Assembly (NCBI GenBank): GCA_004078665.1
Contig: SCFO01000002.1
Coordinates: forward strand, 1 to 64,000
Source of the DNA: Halobacillus fulvus
Lineage (GTDB): Bacteria; Bacillota; Bacilli; Bacillales; Halobacillaceae
DNA: 64,000 nt
Direction of reading: 5' to 3'
Made by a program: the position numbers and the translations under genes
Shown here: in pieces, positions 56,364 to 64,000 of the stretch
Position numbering within the stretch: position 1 is the first letter of the stretch
How the letters are laid out: each line of letters begins with the position of its first letter
The notes under the pieces: generated by a model
Told to the model about the DNA's origin: nothing
Databases searched by the model: none
What the model saw: the letters and a program-made list of their open reading frames with translations, nothing else

Positions 56364-57863
56364 TTAAACGCTCCGCTTCAATACGTATTCCGATTCCTCT
56401 TGCTTCGCGGTGACAATGCTTACAATAAACATGATGATGAACGAGATGACGGAGCTGAAAAACATGGCCAAGTATATGTTTGCGATCAAGTTTTGACTCG
56501 TGAAGATTACATAAAGGGAGGCACCTGTAATTAGAGCCGCAATGGCGCCGTAGTTGGTTCCCCGTTTCCAGAAATAGCCCATTGTGATCGGAGCGATGAT
56601 TCCGGATATAATGGCTGAAAAGCTGAACTGGATTAAGATGGATAGGGATTCTGGACGCTCGAGCGAGAAGTATAGAGAAAGAAGCCCGACGACAACAAGA
56701 GATCCTTTGGCCACTTTCAACGCGCGCTGATCGATCTGTGTTTCTGTTAATTTTTTCTTAGATACGAATGGTGCGACAACGCGGTACAGGTCGTTCCCGA
56801 TACTTGTTGTGATGCCTAGATATAAGCTGTCTGTACTGGATAGAATGGCAGAGATGATTCCGACAATCATCAGGGCTGCGATGACACTAGGGAACGCTTC
56901 GATGATGTACATCGGAATGGCCGCATCCGCACTTTGCAGGGACGGGAAAAGGACGCGGGCCGCAAGCCCTCCAAGCACCATCAAAGTGGAGATGATACAC
57001 AGGACGATTCCAGCAGACAGTGTGAATGGAGCCAGTTCTTTTTCCGTTTCGATGGACAGCACTTTATTTAAAAGATGAGGCATCAAGACGAAGCTGAATA
57101 ATAGAAATTGAACGGCCATAATGGCAAGTACACTATTATAAGGACCGCCGTTTGCAATCGGTGCCGTGATGTTCGAATCAATCGCACTTAATTGATCGGT
57201 CAACCTTCCGAAAACATTCCAGCCGCCGCCAATCGTCCATAAAAAGGAGATGGCGACAAAGACAGAAGTGATCGCCATGAAAATCCCCTGGATCCCGTCT
57301 GTAACGATTTGAGCATAAGCACCACCAAGGCCGATGTAGAGAATGGTAATCGTCACACCGATGACAATCCCCCATGTGTAAGGAATGCCGATGACGGTTT
57401 CGAAAATCGTCGCCAGTCCAACATTTTGACCAACAATATAGTAAACGTTAAATAAAATTAAGATCGATACGAGTGCTTGTAATGCTTTAGAATTGTAACG
57501 TTTACCGAGCCATTCCGGGAGCGTAGAGACACGGCCGAATTTTTTTCCGTAACGCCAGAACGTTTTAGCAAAAAGGAGCAACGCAACCCATGAGACCCCA
57601 AAACAGCCTAAGTTGTACCAAAGCACAGCCGTGCCGTATTGATAGGCAAGTCCTGGGACTCCAATGAAGAGGTTTGCACTTGCATAGGATGTGGCGAAGC
57701 TTGCGCCTACAAGCCAAGGGTTCACTTTTCCTCGAGCCGTAGCAAAGCCGGCCATGGATTTACTATGTGCACTTCCTTTTTTCCCAATCCACGTAACAAC
57801 ACCAAAATACCCGATAAGCAATAGACTGATGGTCCATAATAATACACTCGAATCTGTCAGCAT
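56364..57863 (-). CDS. Sodium:solute symporter (SSS family)
   Basis: 499 residues, about 13 helices. SSS landmarks: SMAGFATARGKVNPWLVGAS near residue 35, GLATIFETVIGIPYTWGIVI, GGAYAQIVTDGIQGIFMAIT (the conserved G-G-x-x-A-x-x-x-T/D-x-x-Q) and SSTDSLYLGITTSIGNDLYR (the sodium-binding S-S/T-x-D/S region of helix 8). Substrates of the family include carboxylates, amino acids and sugars. As the last gene of a thiolase/CoA-ligase operon, a short-chain carboxylate (for example acetoacetate) is the likely cargo. Confidence 0.92.
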   Translation of the reverse strand: MLTDSSVLLWTISLLLIGYFGVVTWIGKKGSAHSKSMAGFATARGKVNPWLVGASFATSYASANLFIGVPGLAYQYGTAVLWYNLGCFGVSWVALLLFAKTFWRYGKKFGRVSTLPEWLGKRYNSKALQALVSILILFNVYYIVGQNVGLATIFETVIGIPYTWGIVIGVTITILYIGLGGAYAQIVTDGIQGIFMAITSVFVAISFLWTIGGGWNVFGRLTDQLSAIDSNITAPIANGGPYNSVLAIMAVQFLLFSFVLMPHLLNKVLSIETEKELAPFTLSAGIVLCIISTLMVLGGLAARVLFPSLQSADAAIPMYIIEAFPSVIAALMIVGIISAILSSTDSLYLGITTSIGNDLYRVVAPFVSKKKLTETQIDQRALKVAKGSLVVVGLLSLYFSLERPESLSILIQFSFSAIISGIIAPITMGYFWKRGTNYGAIAALITGASLYVIFTSQNLIANIYLAMFFSSVISFIIMFIVSIVTAKQEESEYVLKRSV

Positions 57864-57866
57864 CGA

Positions 57867-57959
57867 CTATTCTCCTTTCTTCTGTACATAAAGTGATTTC
57901 CAAAGAACGAGCCCTACAATCCAAAACAAAACAATCAAAATAAAGTAACTAAGTATCAA
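57867..57959 (-). CDS. 30-residue membrane protein, candidate small subunit of the SSS transporter
   Basis: TTG 57959 with GGAGG 7 bases upstream; its start overlaps the stop of the DUF35 gene and its stop lies 3 bases before the transporter ATG. One helix (LSYFILIVLFWIVGLVLWKS) then basic VQKKGE. Tiny proteins encoded just before SSS and NSS transporters act as accessory subunits in other systems; tight coupling suggests the same here. Confidence 0.65.
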   Translation of the reverse strand: MILSYFILIVLFWIVGLVLWKSLYVQKKGE

Positions 57960-58381
57960 TTCAATTCCTCCTCACAGACTTTGAAAAATGGCAGGGGTTG
58001 ATTTCCTGCGGTTATAAGGTCAATTTCTACTTCCTGTTGATACGCAAGGTTAGAGTGATCCGTCAAAATATGACTCAACATAGATGGGCCTTCTTTCAGC
58101 TCCACAACCCCTACAACATAAGGGGCGAGTGGCTTCCAAGCAGCATTTCCAGGTCGGTGGACGATGCTCCACGTCTTCAGTACGCCACGTCCGGAGGCTT
58201 GCTCCCATCTTAAGGATTCTGAGAAACAATGTGGACAGTGTGCGCGGGGGTAAAAGATCCATTCTTCACACGTGTTGCACCTTTGAAGCATGATGACGCC
58301 CTTTTTCAAATGCTCCCAAAAAGGCTTTGTGATCGGTGTGATGGTCGGTCCTGGTAACGATATGTTTTGTAGGTGTGTCAT
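57956..58381 (-). CDS. DUF35 / OB-fold zinc-ribbon protein, thiolase partner
   Basis: 141 residues. Rubredoxin-like zinc ribbon CNTCEEWIFYPRAHCPHCF (two Cys-x-x-Cys) then an OB-fold (SGRGVLKTWSIVHRPGN, YVVGVVELKEGPSMLSHIL). DUF35 proteins form complexes with SCP2/SCPx-type thiolases, giving condensing or retro-aldol enzymes. Four-base overlap with the thiolase gene upstream supports such a complex. Confidence 0.9.
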   Translation of the reverse strand: MTHLQNISLPGPTITPITKPFWEHLKKGVIMLQRCNTCEEWIFYPRAHCPHCFSESLRWEQASGRGVLKTWSIVHRPGNAAWKPLAPYVVGVVELKEGPSMLSHILTDHSNLAYQQEVEIDLITAGNQPLPFFKVCEEELN

Positions 58382-59520
58382 GGTGTACCTCCTAACACGA
58401 GCGCTGTTGTCTCACTTAAGGTAGCGCCATTCCCTGTCACGAGTGCGTGCCATGCATCGGGAATCTGTCGCGAGCCTGCTTCTCCACGCAGTTGGACAAC
58501 CGCTTCAATGACGTGTGACATTCCTCCGGCGAGGTCAGCTTGTCCAAATCCGAGCTGCCCGCCATGTGTATTGAGAGGGAAGTCGCCATCATGGCCGAAG
58601 GTGTGGTTTTGTATGAAATCCCCGAATTCCCCTGGTGCGCAAAGCCCCGTACTTTCAAGGGTCGTGGCGACAACACTCGTATAACAGTCGTAAAGGGACA
58701 ACAGGTCAATGTCTTCAATCTTCATCTTTGCCTGATCCAGCGCATGTGGGATCGAGTAGCTGAACGGCAGTGTATCTGGTGCTTGACTGACAGCGCGATG
58801 CGTAATCTTTTCACCGGCACCTTTCAAAAAAACGGGGAGATGCTGTCCACGAATCGCTTTTTCTTCAGACGTGACGATTACAGCAGCCCCTCCCGCAACG
58901 GGCATCACAATTTCAAACAGGCGAAGCGGATCGGAAATCATCGGCGAAGCTAGAACTTCCTGAACGGAGAGAGGTTGCCCGTGAAACATCGCTTTCGGAT
59001 TCAGTTGTGCATTTTTTCTTGCCCAGTACGCAATTTCAGCGAAATCCTCTTGCTTGGACCCGTATTTTTCCATGTGTAGCCGTTTAAGCAGGGCGTAGGA
59101 AGTATTGGCACCGGAGGCACCGAAAGGAACATCGAATTCACGAATTGGATTACGGTTTGGAGAGGTGGGCACATGTCCTTTTTCGTGCTTATTGGCTAGG
59201 ACGCAAACGACGGTTTCACACATTCCCATTTGAATGGCAGCAGCTGCTCTCCATACCATTCCTGCACCCGTTGCCCCACCGAGATCCACCGTGTTCGCCA
59301 TAGCAGGTGCGATCCCCAAATATTCGGCTACGGTGGCGGGCACATGCTGAGGAGTCTCCCCGACCTGTGGCCCTACTAATAATCCGTCGATGTCATCCTT
59401 TTGCAGGCCTGCATCTTTCAGCGCAGCTGCAACGGATTCAGCAATCAAGCTTAATGTTGTTTTATTTTCTGAGTAGCGGACCGGCGTCAGTTCACCGATT
59501 CCAACGATCGCTGCGCTCAT
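58378..59520 (-). CDS. Thiolase family protein (lipid-transfer/SCPx type)
   Basis: 380 residues from ATG 59520 (GGGAG upstream). The N-terminus AAIVGIGELTPVRYSENKTT and the C-terminal FPLNTHGGQLGFGQADLAGG are typical of SCPx/Ltp-type thiolases that work with a DUF35 protein. The classical second Cys motif (C-x-G-G-G) is absent, replaced by LVTGNGATLSETTALVLGG. A non-decarboxylating condensation, thiolysis or retro-aldol reaction on a CoA ester is expected; substrate unknown. Confidence 0.88.
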   Translation of the reverse strand: MSAAIVGIGELTPVRYSENKTTLSLIAESVAAALKDAGLQKDDIDGLLVGPQVGETPQHVPATVAEYLGIAPAMANTVDLGGATGAGMVWRAAAAIQMGMCETVVCVLANKHEKGHVPTSPNRNPIREFDVPFGASGANTSYALLKRLHMEKYGSKQEDFAEIAYWARKNAQLNPKAMFHGQPLSVQEVLASPMISDPLRLFEIVMPVAGGAAVIVTSEEKAIRGQHLPVFLKGAGEKITHRAVSQAPDTLPFSYSIPHALDQAKMKIEDIDLLSLYDCYTSVVATTLESTGLCAPGEFGDFIQNHTFGHDGDFPLNTHGGQLGFGQADLAGGMSHVIEAVVQLRGEAGSRQIPDAWHALVTGNGATLSETTALVLGGTP

Positions 59521-59521
59521 T

Positions 59522-61444
59522 TTAGAAAAACTCCCTTTCGGACAATGTAGAGAAAGCATGGAGGCTCTCTGGGTTTTGAATGGATGCTTCATTTTTAACT
59601 GTTCCGCCTAAAGCAGCGGTTTTAGCGGCTCCCTCGACTTTTTTGCCGTTGATCGTGTAAGGGATGGAAGGTAATTGGTAAATGCGCTTCGGAACATGCC
59701 GTGGAGAAGCTTTCCTTCGAACCTGTCCACGGATTTTTCTCGCCAATGCTTCATCCAGCTGGCCGACGATACACAAGACAATCTCTTCGTCATGACCATC
59801 AGGCCAGCCGAAAACGATCGCGTCTTTTATTTCAGGAAGGTATTCCACGACCCGGTAAATTTCGGCGGTTCCGATTCGGATGCCACCTGGATTGAGCGTC
59901 GTGTCAGAACGGCCGTGGATCACAAAAGACTCCTCAATGGTCTGTTCGGCAAGGTCTCCGTGCGTCCAGATCCCTGGACGTTTTGAAAAGTAGCTTTCGT
60001 GATAGCGTTGGTGCCCTTTTTCACCGTAAAAAGTGATCGGCATACTCGGAAATGATTGCGTACAAACTAAATCGCCTTTTCGATCGTAAATCGAAGCACC
60101 ACGCTCATCCAATACGTCTACGGCCATCCCGAGGGCTTTGCATGTCAGTTCACCTCGCCTTACAGAATGAACGGGCGACCCCATCGCAAAGCATCCGATG
60201 ATCTCGGTTCCACCAGAAATGGAAGCGAGCAGTACGTCCGATTTTATCGTGTTATAAATCCAGTCATACTGCTCGGGTGCCAGCGGTGAACCGCACGATA
60301 ACAGGCTTTTCAGTGAGTGGAGGGAATGCGTTTGGCCAAGGTTTGCTCCTTTTCTTTCGAGTGTTTCTAAGTATTTGGGACTTGTCCCAAAATGAGTGAC
60401 GCCTGCTTGATCGGCAATCTCCCATAAATGGGTGAGCGAGTGATCCGGAGTAGGTGTTCCGTCATACAACAGAATGGTGGCTCCGCTCGCAAGTCCGGAC
60501 ACGAGCCAGGGATACATCATCCATGCCGTATTCGTGTACCAGAAAAGGACATCATCTCGGTGGACGTCGCAATGAAGCTGGTGTTCTTTCACGTGCTGAA
60601 GGAGCGTTCCGCCGGTCGAATGGACGATCGCTTTCGGAAGCCCTGTCGTCCCAGATGTATATAAGATATAAAGAGGATGATCAAACGCTACTTTTCCAAA
60701 AACGGGTTCTTCGGCAGGGTGATCCAATAAGGATTCCCAAGTGAAAGCACCGTCCAATTCCCCGTCTTGGGTGATGAGAGCTTTCGCGCTGTCCAGTTGC
60801 TTGTAAACCTCATTCACTTTGTCATGGATCGCAAATGGTTTCCCTTTGTACTGATAGTTTAGCGTTGCAATTAGAACCTTGGGTTTCACCTGACCAATCC
60901 GGTCTGTGATTCCTTTTACACCGAAGTCAGGAGAACATGATGTCCAGACAGCTCCGAGGGAAGTCGTGGCAAGCAATGCGACGAGTCCCTCGATCTGATT
61001 GGTGACGATTGCAGCGACGCGGTCTCCTTTTTCAACGCCTAGTTGTTGAAGGCCGACCTGTGCTTTCGCCACTTGTTGTCGGAGCTCTCTGACTGTAAGT
61101 GACCTTTGCAAACCTTCTTCATCCGCTTCCTTCACGGCCGTCCTGTCCAGTGGACCACGGAGAAGGTTTTCTGCGAAATTCAGGACGGCATCTGGAAACC
61201 ATTGATCATCTATCATCGAGCTTCCTGGCACATAGACCTGATCTCCCTTATCGCCAATGATGTCCGCGTAATCCCATACTGCTGACCAAAACTCATCACG
61301 TTTTGAAATCGACCAGCGATGTAAACGCTCATACGGATAAAGCGGCTGGTCCGTGAAGTCAGCAAACTTCATCAAGTGTGATTGGGAGATGAGATTAAGA
61401 GAAGGCTCCCATAGGACATCTGCTCTTTCTTGAAGTTGTGTCAT
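59522..61444 (-). CDS. Acetoacetate-CoA ligase
   Basis: 640 residues from ATG 61444 (AAAGGAGGA upstream), the length typical of acetoacetyl-CoA synthetase. Adenylation-domain motifs: YILYTSGTTGLPKAIVHSTG (P-loop), SISGGTEIIGCFA, THGDLAEQTIEESFVIHGRS and GGIRIGTAEIYRVVE, plus the C-terminal lysine in PYTINGKKVEGAAK. The N-terminal FWSAVWDYADI block is shared with acetyl- and acetoacetyl-CoA synthetases. Activates acetoacetate or a related beta-keto or short-chain acid with ATP and CoA. Confidence 0.9.
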   Translation of the reverse strand: MTQLQERADVLWEPSLNLISQSHLMKFADFTDQPLYPYERLHRWSISKRDEFWSAVWDYADIIGDKGDQVYVPGSSMIDDQWFPDAVLNFAENLLRGPLDRTAVKEADEEGLQRSLTVRELRQQVAKAQVGLQQLGVEKGDRVAAIVTNQIEGLVALLATTSLGAVWTSCSPDFGVKGITDRIGQVKPKVLIATLNYQYKGKPFAIHDKVNEVYKQLDSAKALITQDGELDGAFTWESLLDHPAEEPVFGKVAFDHPLYILYTSGTTGLPKAIVHSTGGTLLQHVKEHQLHCDVHRDDVLFWYTNTAWMMYPWLVSGLASGATILLYDGTPTPDHSLTHLWEIADQAGVTHFGTSPKYLETLERKGANLGQTHSLHSLKSLLSCGSPLAPEQYDWIYNTIKSDVLLASISGGTEIIGCFAMGSPVHSVRRGELTCKALGMAVDVLDERGASIYDRKGDLVCTQSFPSMPITFYGEKGHQRYHESYFSKRPGIWTHGDLAEQTIEESFVIHGRSDTTLNPGGIRIGTAEIYRVVEYLPEIKDAIVFGWPDGHDEEIVLCIVGQLDEALARKIRGQVRRKASPRHVPKRIYQLPSIPYTINGKKVEGAAKTAALGGTVKNEASIQNPESLHAFSTLSEREFF

Positions 61445-62604
61445 TCCCCTTCCTCCTTTGGAACTTCGATTAGAACGGCCATCCCTTGGCCTCCACCTCC
61501 GCAAAGGGAGGCGATGCCTTTTCCACCGCCACGCCTCTTCAGCTCATGGGCGAGAGTCAGGACAAGACGGAACCCAGTCCCACCAAGAGGATGACCGACG
61601 GCAATCGCCCCGCCGTTCACATTGACACGGCTGTAATCGATCCCTAAATCATTGCAGCTCGCCACGACTACACTGGCAAAAGCCTCATTGATTTCAAAAA
61701 GGTCGATATCATCGACATCAAGTGAATGTCTTTCAAGCAATTGACGGATCGCCTGGGAAGGCTTCGTTTGCAGGCTTTCATCTGGTCCTGCGATTTCAGA
61801 CCAACCGATCACTTTAGCGAGCGGTTCACGCCCCAGTTCTTTTGCCTTTTCTTCTGTCGTTACGATGCCAAGGCTTGCTCCGTCTGTCATTTGCGATGCA
61901 TTTCCTGCGGTGATCGTGCCCTCTTTAGAAAAGGCGGGGGAAAGTTTTCCTAGCTTTTCTTTTGTTGTTTGCGGGCGGATGCCTTCATCATCGTTTAGAT
62001 ATCCGAATAGAGGCGTAATTTCGACCGCGAACTTTCCTGCTTCCTGAGCTTCGGCTGCTCGTTGTTGCGAGAGGGTAGCATACTCATCTTGAACGTCACG
62101 ATCAATGTCGTAATCCTTGTTCTTATCATCTGTCAAAGCGCCCATCGATTGATTGGTCAAAGAACACCACAACCCATCATGAAGCAACGTATCCTTAAGC
62201 TCTGTATGCCCAAGCCCTGACTTCGTACGAACGGGCACAGTGTGTGGGGCGTTGGTCATCGAATCAAACCCACCAATTATGTACGTATCCCCTTCACCGA
62301 CTTGAATGCGTCGTGAAGCGTCGGCAATTGTTGCAAGTCCACCTAAACACACGTTATTTAAAGTAATCGCCGGCGTATTGGAATCGATTCCTGCCCCAAC
62401 GGCGACTTGGCGAGCTGGGTTCTGCCCCTGCCCTGCCTGGATGACCTGAGCGAGTAGCACACCATCCGCTTTCTTTATTTCAGGATTTCTGTCAGCTAAT
62501 GTTCGTAGCGTAATACTTGCTAATTCCGTCCCTGAGAACGAAGCCAATGCGCCTTTCCATTTTCCAAAAGGTGTCCTTGTTCCATCTAAAATTACGATCG
62601 CCAT
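61441..62604 (-). CDS. Acetyl-CoA C-acetyltransferase (thiolase)
   Basis: 387 residues; ATG 62604 chosen (AAAGG 8 bases upstream; ATG 62613 overlaps the ribosome site). Classical degradative or biosynthetic thiolase: nucleophile Cys in TLNNVCLGGLATI near residue 87, INEAFASVV, GGAIAVGHPLGGTG and a final SLCGGGGQGMAVLIE. Splits acetoacetyl-CoA into two acetyl-CoA, or the reverse. First gene of the operon behind the tandem S-box. Confidence 0.93.
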   Translation of the reverse strand: MAIVILDGTRTPFGKWKGALASFSGTELASITLRTLADRNPEIKKADGVLLAQVIQAGQGQNPARQVAVGAGIDSNTPAITLNNVCLGGLATIADASRRIQVGEGDTYIIGGFDSMTNAPHTVPVRTKSGLGHTELKDTLLHDGLWCSLTNQSMGALTDDKNKDYDIDRDVQDEYATLSQQRAAEAQEAGKFAVEITPLFGYLNDDEGIRPQTTKEKLGKLSPAFSKEGTITAGNASQMTDGASLGIVTTEEKAKELGREPLAKVIGWSEIAGPDESLQTKPSQAIRQLLERHSLDVDDIDLFEINEAFASVVVASCNDLGIDYSRVNVNGGAIAVGHPLGGTGFRLVLTLAHELKRRGGGKGIASLCGGGGQGMAVLIEVPKEEGE

Positions 62605-62631
62605 ATGTTTCATCCTTTCTTAATCAGTGGT

Positions 62632-62661
62632 TCTATAAAACTTCAGTATTGGTTTAATCAA
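62632..62661 (-). promoter_or_regulatory. Weak candidate promoter inside the leader
   Basis: On the minus strand TTGATT, 18-base spacer, TATAGA. If active it would bypass the riboswitches; it is a poor match and listed for completeness. Confidence 0.25.
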
Positions 62662-62742
62662 GGGGAGATGATTGTCCATGTCCCCGTTCCCGTCCTCCAT
62701 GTTCTTTCATGAAAACGGAAACTCACTTCACTATTAATCAAT

Positions 62743-62773
62743 AAAAAAACCTCTTCTGGAAAATAAGAAGAGG
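62743..62773 (-). terminator. Terminator of the second S-box riboswitch
   Basis: Minus strand CCTCTTCT, loop, AGAAGAGG, T7. Lies 139 bases before the thiolase start. Confidence 0.88.
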
Positions 62774-62783
62774 ATCATCTCTA

Positions 62784-62881
62784 CTTATCTTCCAGGATTG
62801 CTCCTGCAGGATTTAGCACCTTATCGTATTCGATAGGTTGCCGGGCATCATCGGGCCAGTCCCTCCGCCGCTCTGGATAAG
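62784..62881 (-). promoter_or_regulatory. SAM-I (S-box) riboswitch, promoter-distal copy
   Basis: Minus strand: P1 CTTATC ... GATAAG, conserved GAGGGACTGGCCC, GATGATGCCCGGCAACC, then AAGGTGCTAAATCC and CCTGGAAGATAAG. All core S-box segments are present in order, including the kink-turn and pseudoknot sequences. Confidence 0.95.
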
Positions 62882-62894
62882 CTTGCTTATGAAA

Positions 62895-62928
62895 TTAAAA
62901 AGCCTCTCTACCGTAATAGTAGAGAGGC
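62895..62928 (-). terminator. Terminator of the first S-box riboswitch
   Basis: Minus strand GCCTCTCTA, loop, TAGAGAGGC, T5. Preceded by a perfect 16-base palindrome AGAAATTTAAATTTCT (62930-62945) that could form the alternative structure. Confidence 0.88.
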
Positions 62929-62945
62929 AAGAAATTTAAATTTCT

Positions 62946-63046
62946 CTTATCTTCCCGAGCGTTCACTCAGTAGGATTTGGCACCTTGCTACATACGTAGC
63001 GGTTGCCGGGTTTCACAGGGCCAGTCCCTCCACCTCTCTGGATAAG
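62946..63046 (-). promoter_or_regulatory. SAM-I (S-box) riboswitch, promoter-proximal copy
   Basis: Minus strand: CTTATCCAGAGAGGTGGAGG, GACTGGCCCTGTGAAACCC, GGCAACCGCTACGTATGTAG, AAGGTGCCAAATCC, GGGAAGATAAG. Complete core. The two aptamers differ in P3/P4 sequences, so they are not a fresh duplication. Confidence 0.95.
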
Positions 63047-63073
63047 ATATCGTCCGTTATGGAATTAATGGTA

Positions 63074-63102
63074 ATCATAGCAAGGAAAGAATCGGCTGTC
63101 AA
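63074..63102 (-). promoter_or_regulatory. Promoter of the tandem S-box operon
   Basis: Minus strand TTGACA, exactly 17 bases, TATGAT: close to a consensus SigA promoter. Start near 63066, about 20 bases before the first aptamer. Confidence 0.85.
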
Positions 63103-63177
63103 CGAAATAAAAAGAAAAATTAGAAAACTCAAATTATCTTATTTCCGATATGTGAAGATATGCCCATTGATTCTAAA

Positions 63178-63297
63178 TTATGAATAATCCCTGCGATTAT
63201 AATCATCCGATTTGTGGCGTGAGGACGGGGCGCCGAGAAAAGCACGGACGACGCCAATCAGGATGAATACGACGACGATTCCTATCGCTGCTCCCAC
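63178..63297 (-). CDS. Tiny single-helix membrane protein (39 residues)
   Basis: GTG 63297 preceded by GGAGGTGAT. Helix AAIGIVVVFILIGVVRAFLG, then a polar Tyr/Asp/Arg tail (SDDYNRRDYS). Lies upstream of the S-box promoter on the same strand. Similar 35-45 residue proteins are frequent in Bacilli. Confidence 0.58.
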   Translation of the reverse strand: MGAAIGIVVVFILIGVVRAFLGAPSSRHKSDDYNRRDYS

Positions 63298-63579
63298 TTT
63301 GATCACCTCCATTTTGTGAGGACGTACGTGTCTTTTTGAATAGCTTAACATTATATGCCATTATTTGTCTAAATATTCAGTGATTATGAAGGTGTCTAGA
63401 AAATTTATTAAGGATGGTTTGCATAAGTTAAGAGTCTTATAATGGTGTTTTTTTCGTATGGTACAATTTAGAAAAAGAAGTTTGGTCGAGATGATCAAAT
63501 TTCTATTATGGATGTATTTTTGATTCTTCTATAAGACTATGTGACAGTTGTGGCTATGCAGGAAAGCAGGGGATTTGGA
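63298..63579. other. AT-rich divergent intergenic region
   Basis: Between the 39-residue gene and the plus-strand membrane protein. No reading frame with a convincing ribosome site and no clear hairpin seen. Confidence 0.4.
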
Positions 63580-63990
63580 ATGATGGAATGGATTCAGAAT
63601 CAAGAAGAATTTTATATTATCCTTTATGGCCTCATTTTATTATGGATCAATATCGGTTACTTGAAAGATTACAAGAAAATCAAAGCAGGCCTCGAAGGTA
63701 TTTCTTCTGAGGAGGAGTTGCAACTCAATCCGAATTCGTTATCTCTGACGATCCTCGCATTGATTTTCAATTTTTTCCGCAGATGGCTCATGTATCTACT
63801 AGCTGTCATGATGACAGGGAGCCTGTTTGTTACCGCTATTTCCGTTGTTTTGTTCGTAGGCGGTTTATACGATAGTTTGTTTAACTACAGTCTGGCACGG
63901 GTGAGGGATTCTAAGATCGGTTTGTATTTGGCAATTGCGGATATTTTTTATGTTGCGATTTTCATTGTGTATGTGGTTTTGACCTGGTAG
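63580..63990 (+). CDS. Membrane protein of unknown function
   Basis: 136 residues from ATG 63580 (AGGGGA upstream; ATG 63583 and GTG 63541 in frame). Four helices (FYIILYGLILLWINIGYL, LSLTILALIFNFFRRWL, LLAVMMTGSLFVTAISVVLF, YLAIADIFYVAIFIVYVVL). A polar segment after helix 1 (KDYKKIKAGLEGISSEEELQ) is probably cytoplasmic. Complete; ends 10 bases before the window edge. Confidence 0.68.
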   Translation: MMEWIQNQEEFYIILYGLILLWINIGYLKDYKKIKAGLEGISSEEELQLNPNSLSLTILALIFNFFRRWLMYLLAVMMTGSLFVTAISVVLFVGGLYDSLFNYSLARVRDSKIGLYLAIADIFYVAIFIVYVVLTW

Positions 63991-64000
63991 GAAAGAGAGA

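Overview
The window comes from a low-to-moderate-GC Gram-positive bacterium of the Bacillaceae. The evidence is strong AGGAGG-type ribosome binding sites with frequent TTG and GTG starts, S-box and purine riboswitches, an LXG/type VII secretion toxin locus, and Amj, YdbS/YdbT and YwqI relatives. A moderately halophilic genus such as Halobacillus or a neighbour is my best guess, but that is inference, not proof.

Layout. 0-0.35 kb: right end of an IS4/IS231-like insertion sequence whose terminal repeat cuts into a copy of a dispersed repeat. 0.5-2.3 kb: DUF1697 protein, a membrane-anchored protein and a GNAT acetyltransferase. 2.4-8.6 kb: galactose (Leloir) locus, with a divergent ROK repressor and then an M24-like protein, galK, galE and galT, ending at a clear terminator. 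8.6-11.4 kb: ten small, mostly membrane proteins on the minus strand. 11.6-15.9 kb: a GH2 beta-galactosidase-type enzyme, a GPH sugar symporter and an ArsR-type regulator with a large C-terminal domain. This probably feeds galactose from a beta-galactoside into the Leloir pathway. 16.1-19.3 kb: LXG toxin operon (YwqI-like partner, LXG protein, DUF4176 protein, a two-helix membrane protein and a lipoprotein). 19.4-41 kb: an accessory stretch of single genes (secreted endonuclease, MDR oxidoreductases, a Crp-type regulator, YdbST-like PH proteins, many lipoproteins and small membrane proteins, a gluzincin-TPR protein, a riboswitch-controlled purine permease). It is peppered with a 30-base repeat family, about 38 units at 22 loci counting the first 2.4 kb. 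41-56 kb: GNATs, HAD, AraC, MFS, DinB, DUF2254, VOC, a cytidine deaminase, a histidyl-tRNA synthetase paralogue, Amj, a cupin and more GNATs. 56.3-63.1 kb: a six-gene minus-strand operon (thiolase, acetoacetate-CoA ligase, second thiolase, DUF35 Zn-ribbon protein, 30-residue membrane protein, sodium/solute symporter).

Three control regions stand out. (1) The histidyl-tRNA synthetase at 50.4 kb is preceded by a promoter, a 13-codon reading frame with three consecutive His codons, a hairpin and an intrinsic terminator. This is the arrangement of a ribosome-mediated attenuator, where many Gram-positive relatives would carry a T-box. (2) The thiolase/CoA-ligase operon lies behind two complete tandem S-box (SAM-I) riboswitches, each with its own terminator, an unexpected sensor for a carboxylate/ketone-body type operon. 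(3) The LXG operon has a perfect 18-base palindrome just upstream of a good promoter.

Functions of most small proteins are not recognisable and are described only structurally. Coordinates of short sites were counted by eye and may be off by one or two bases.
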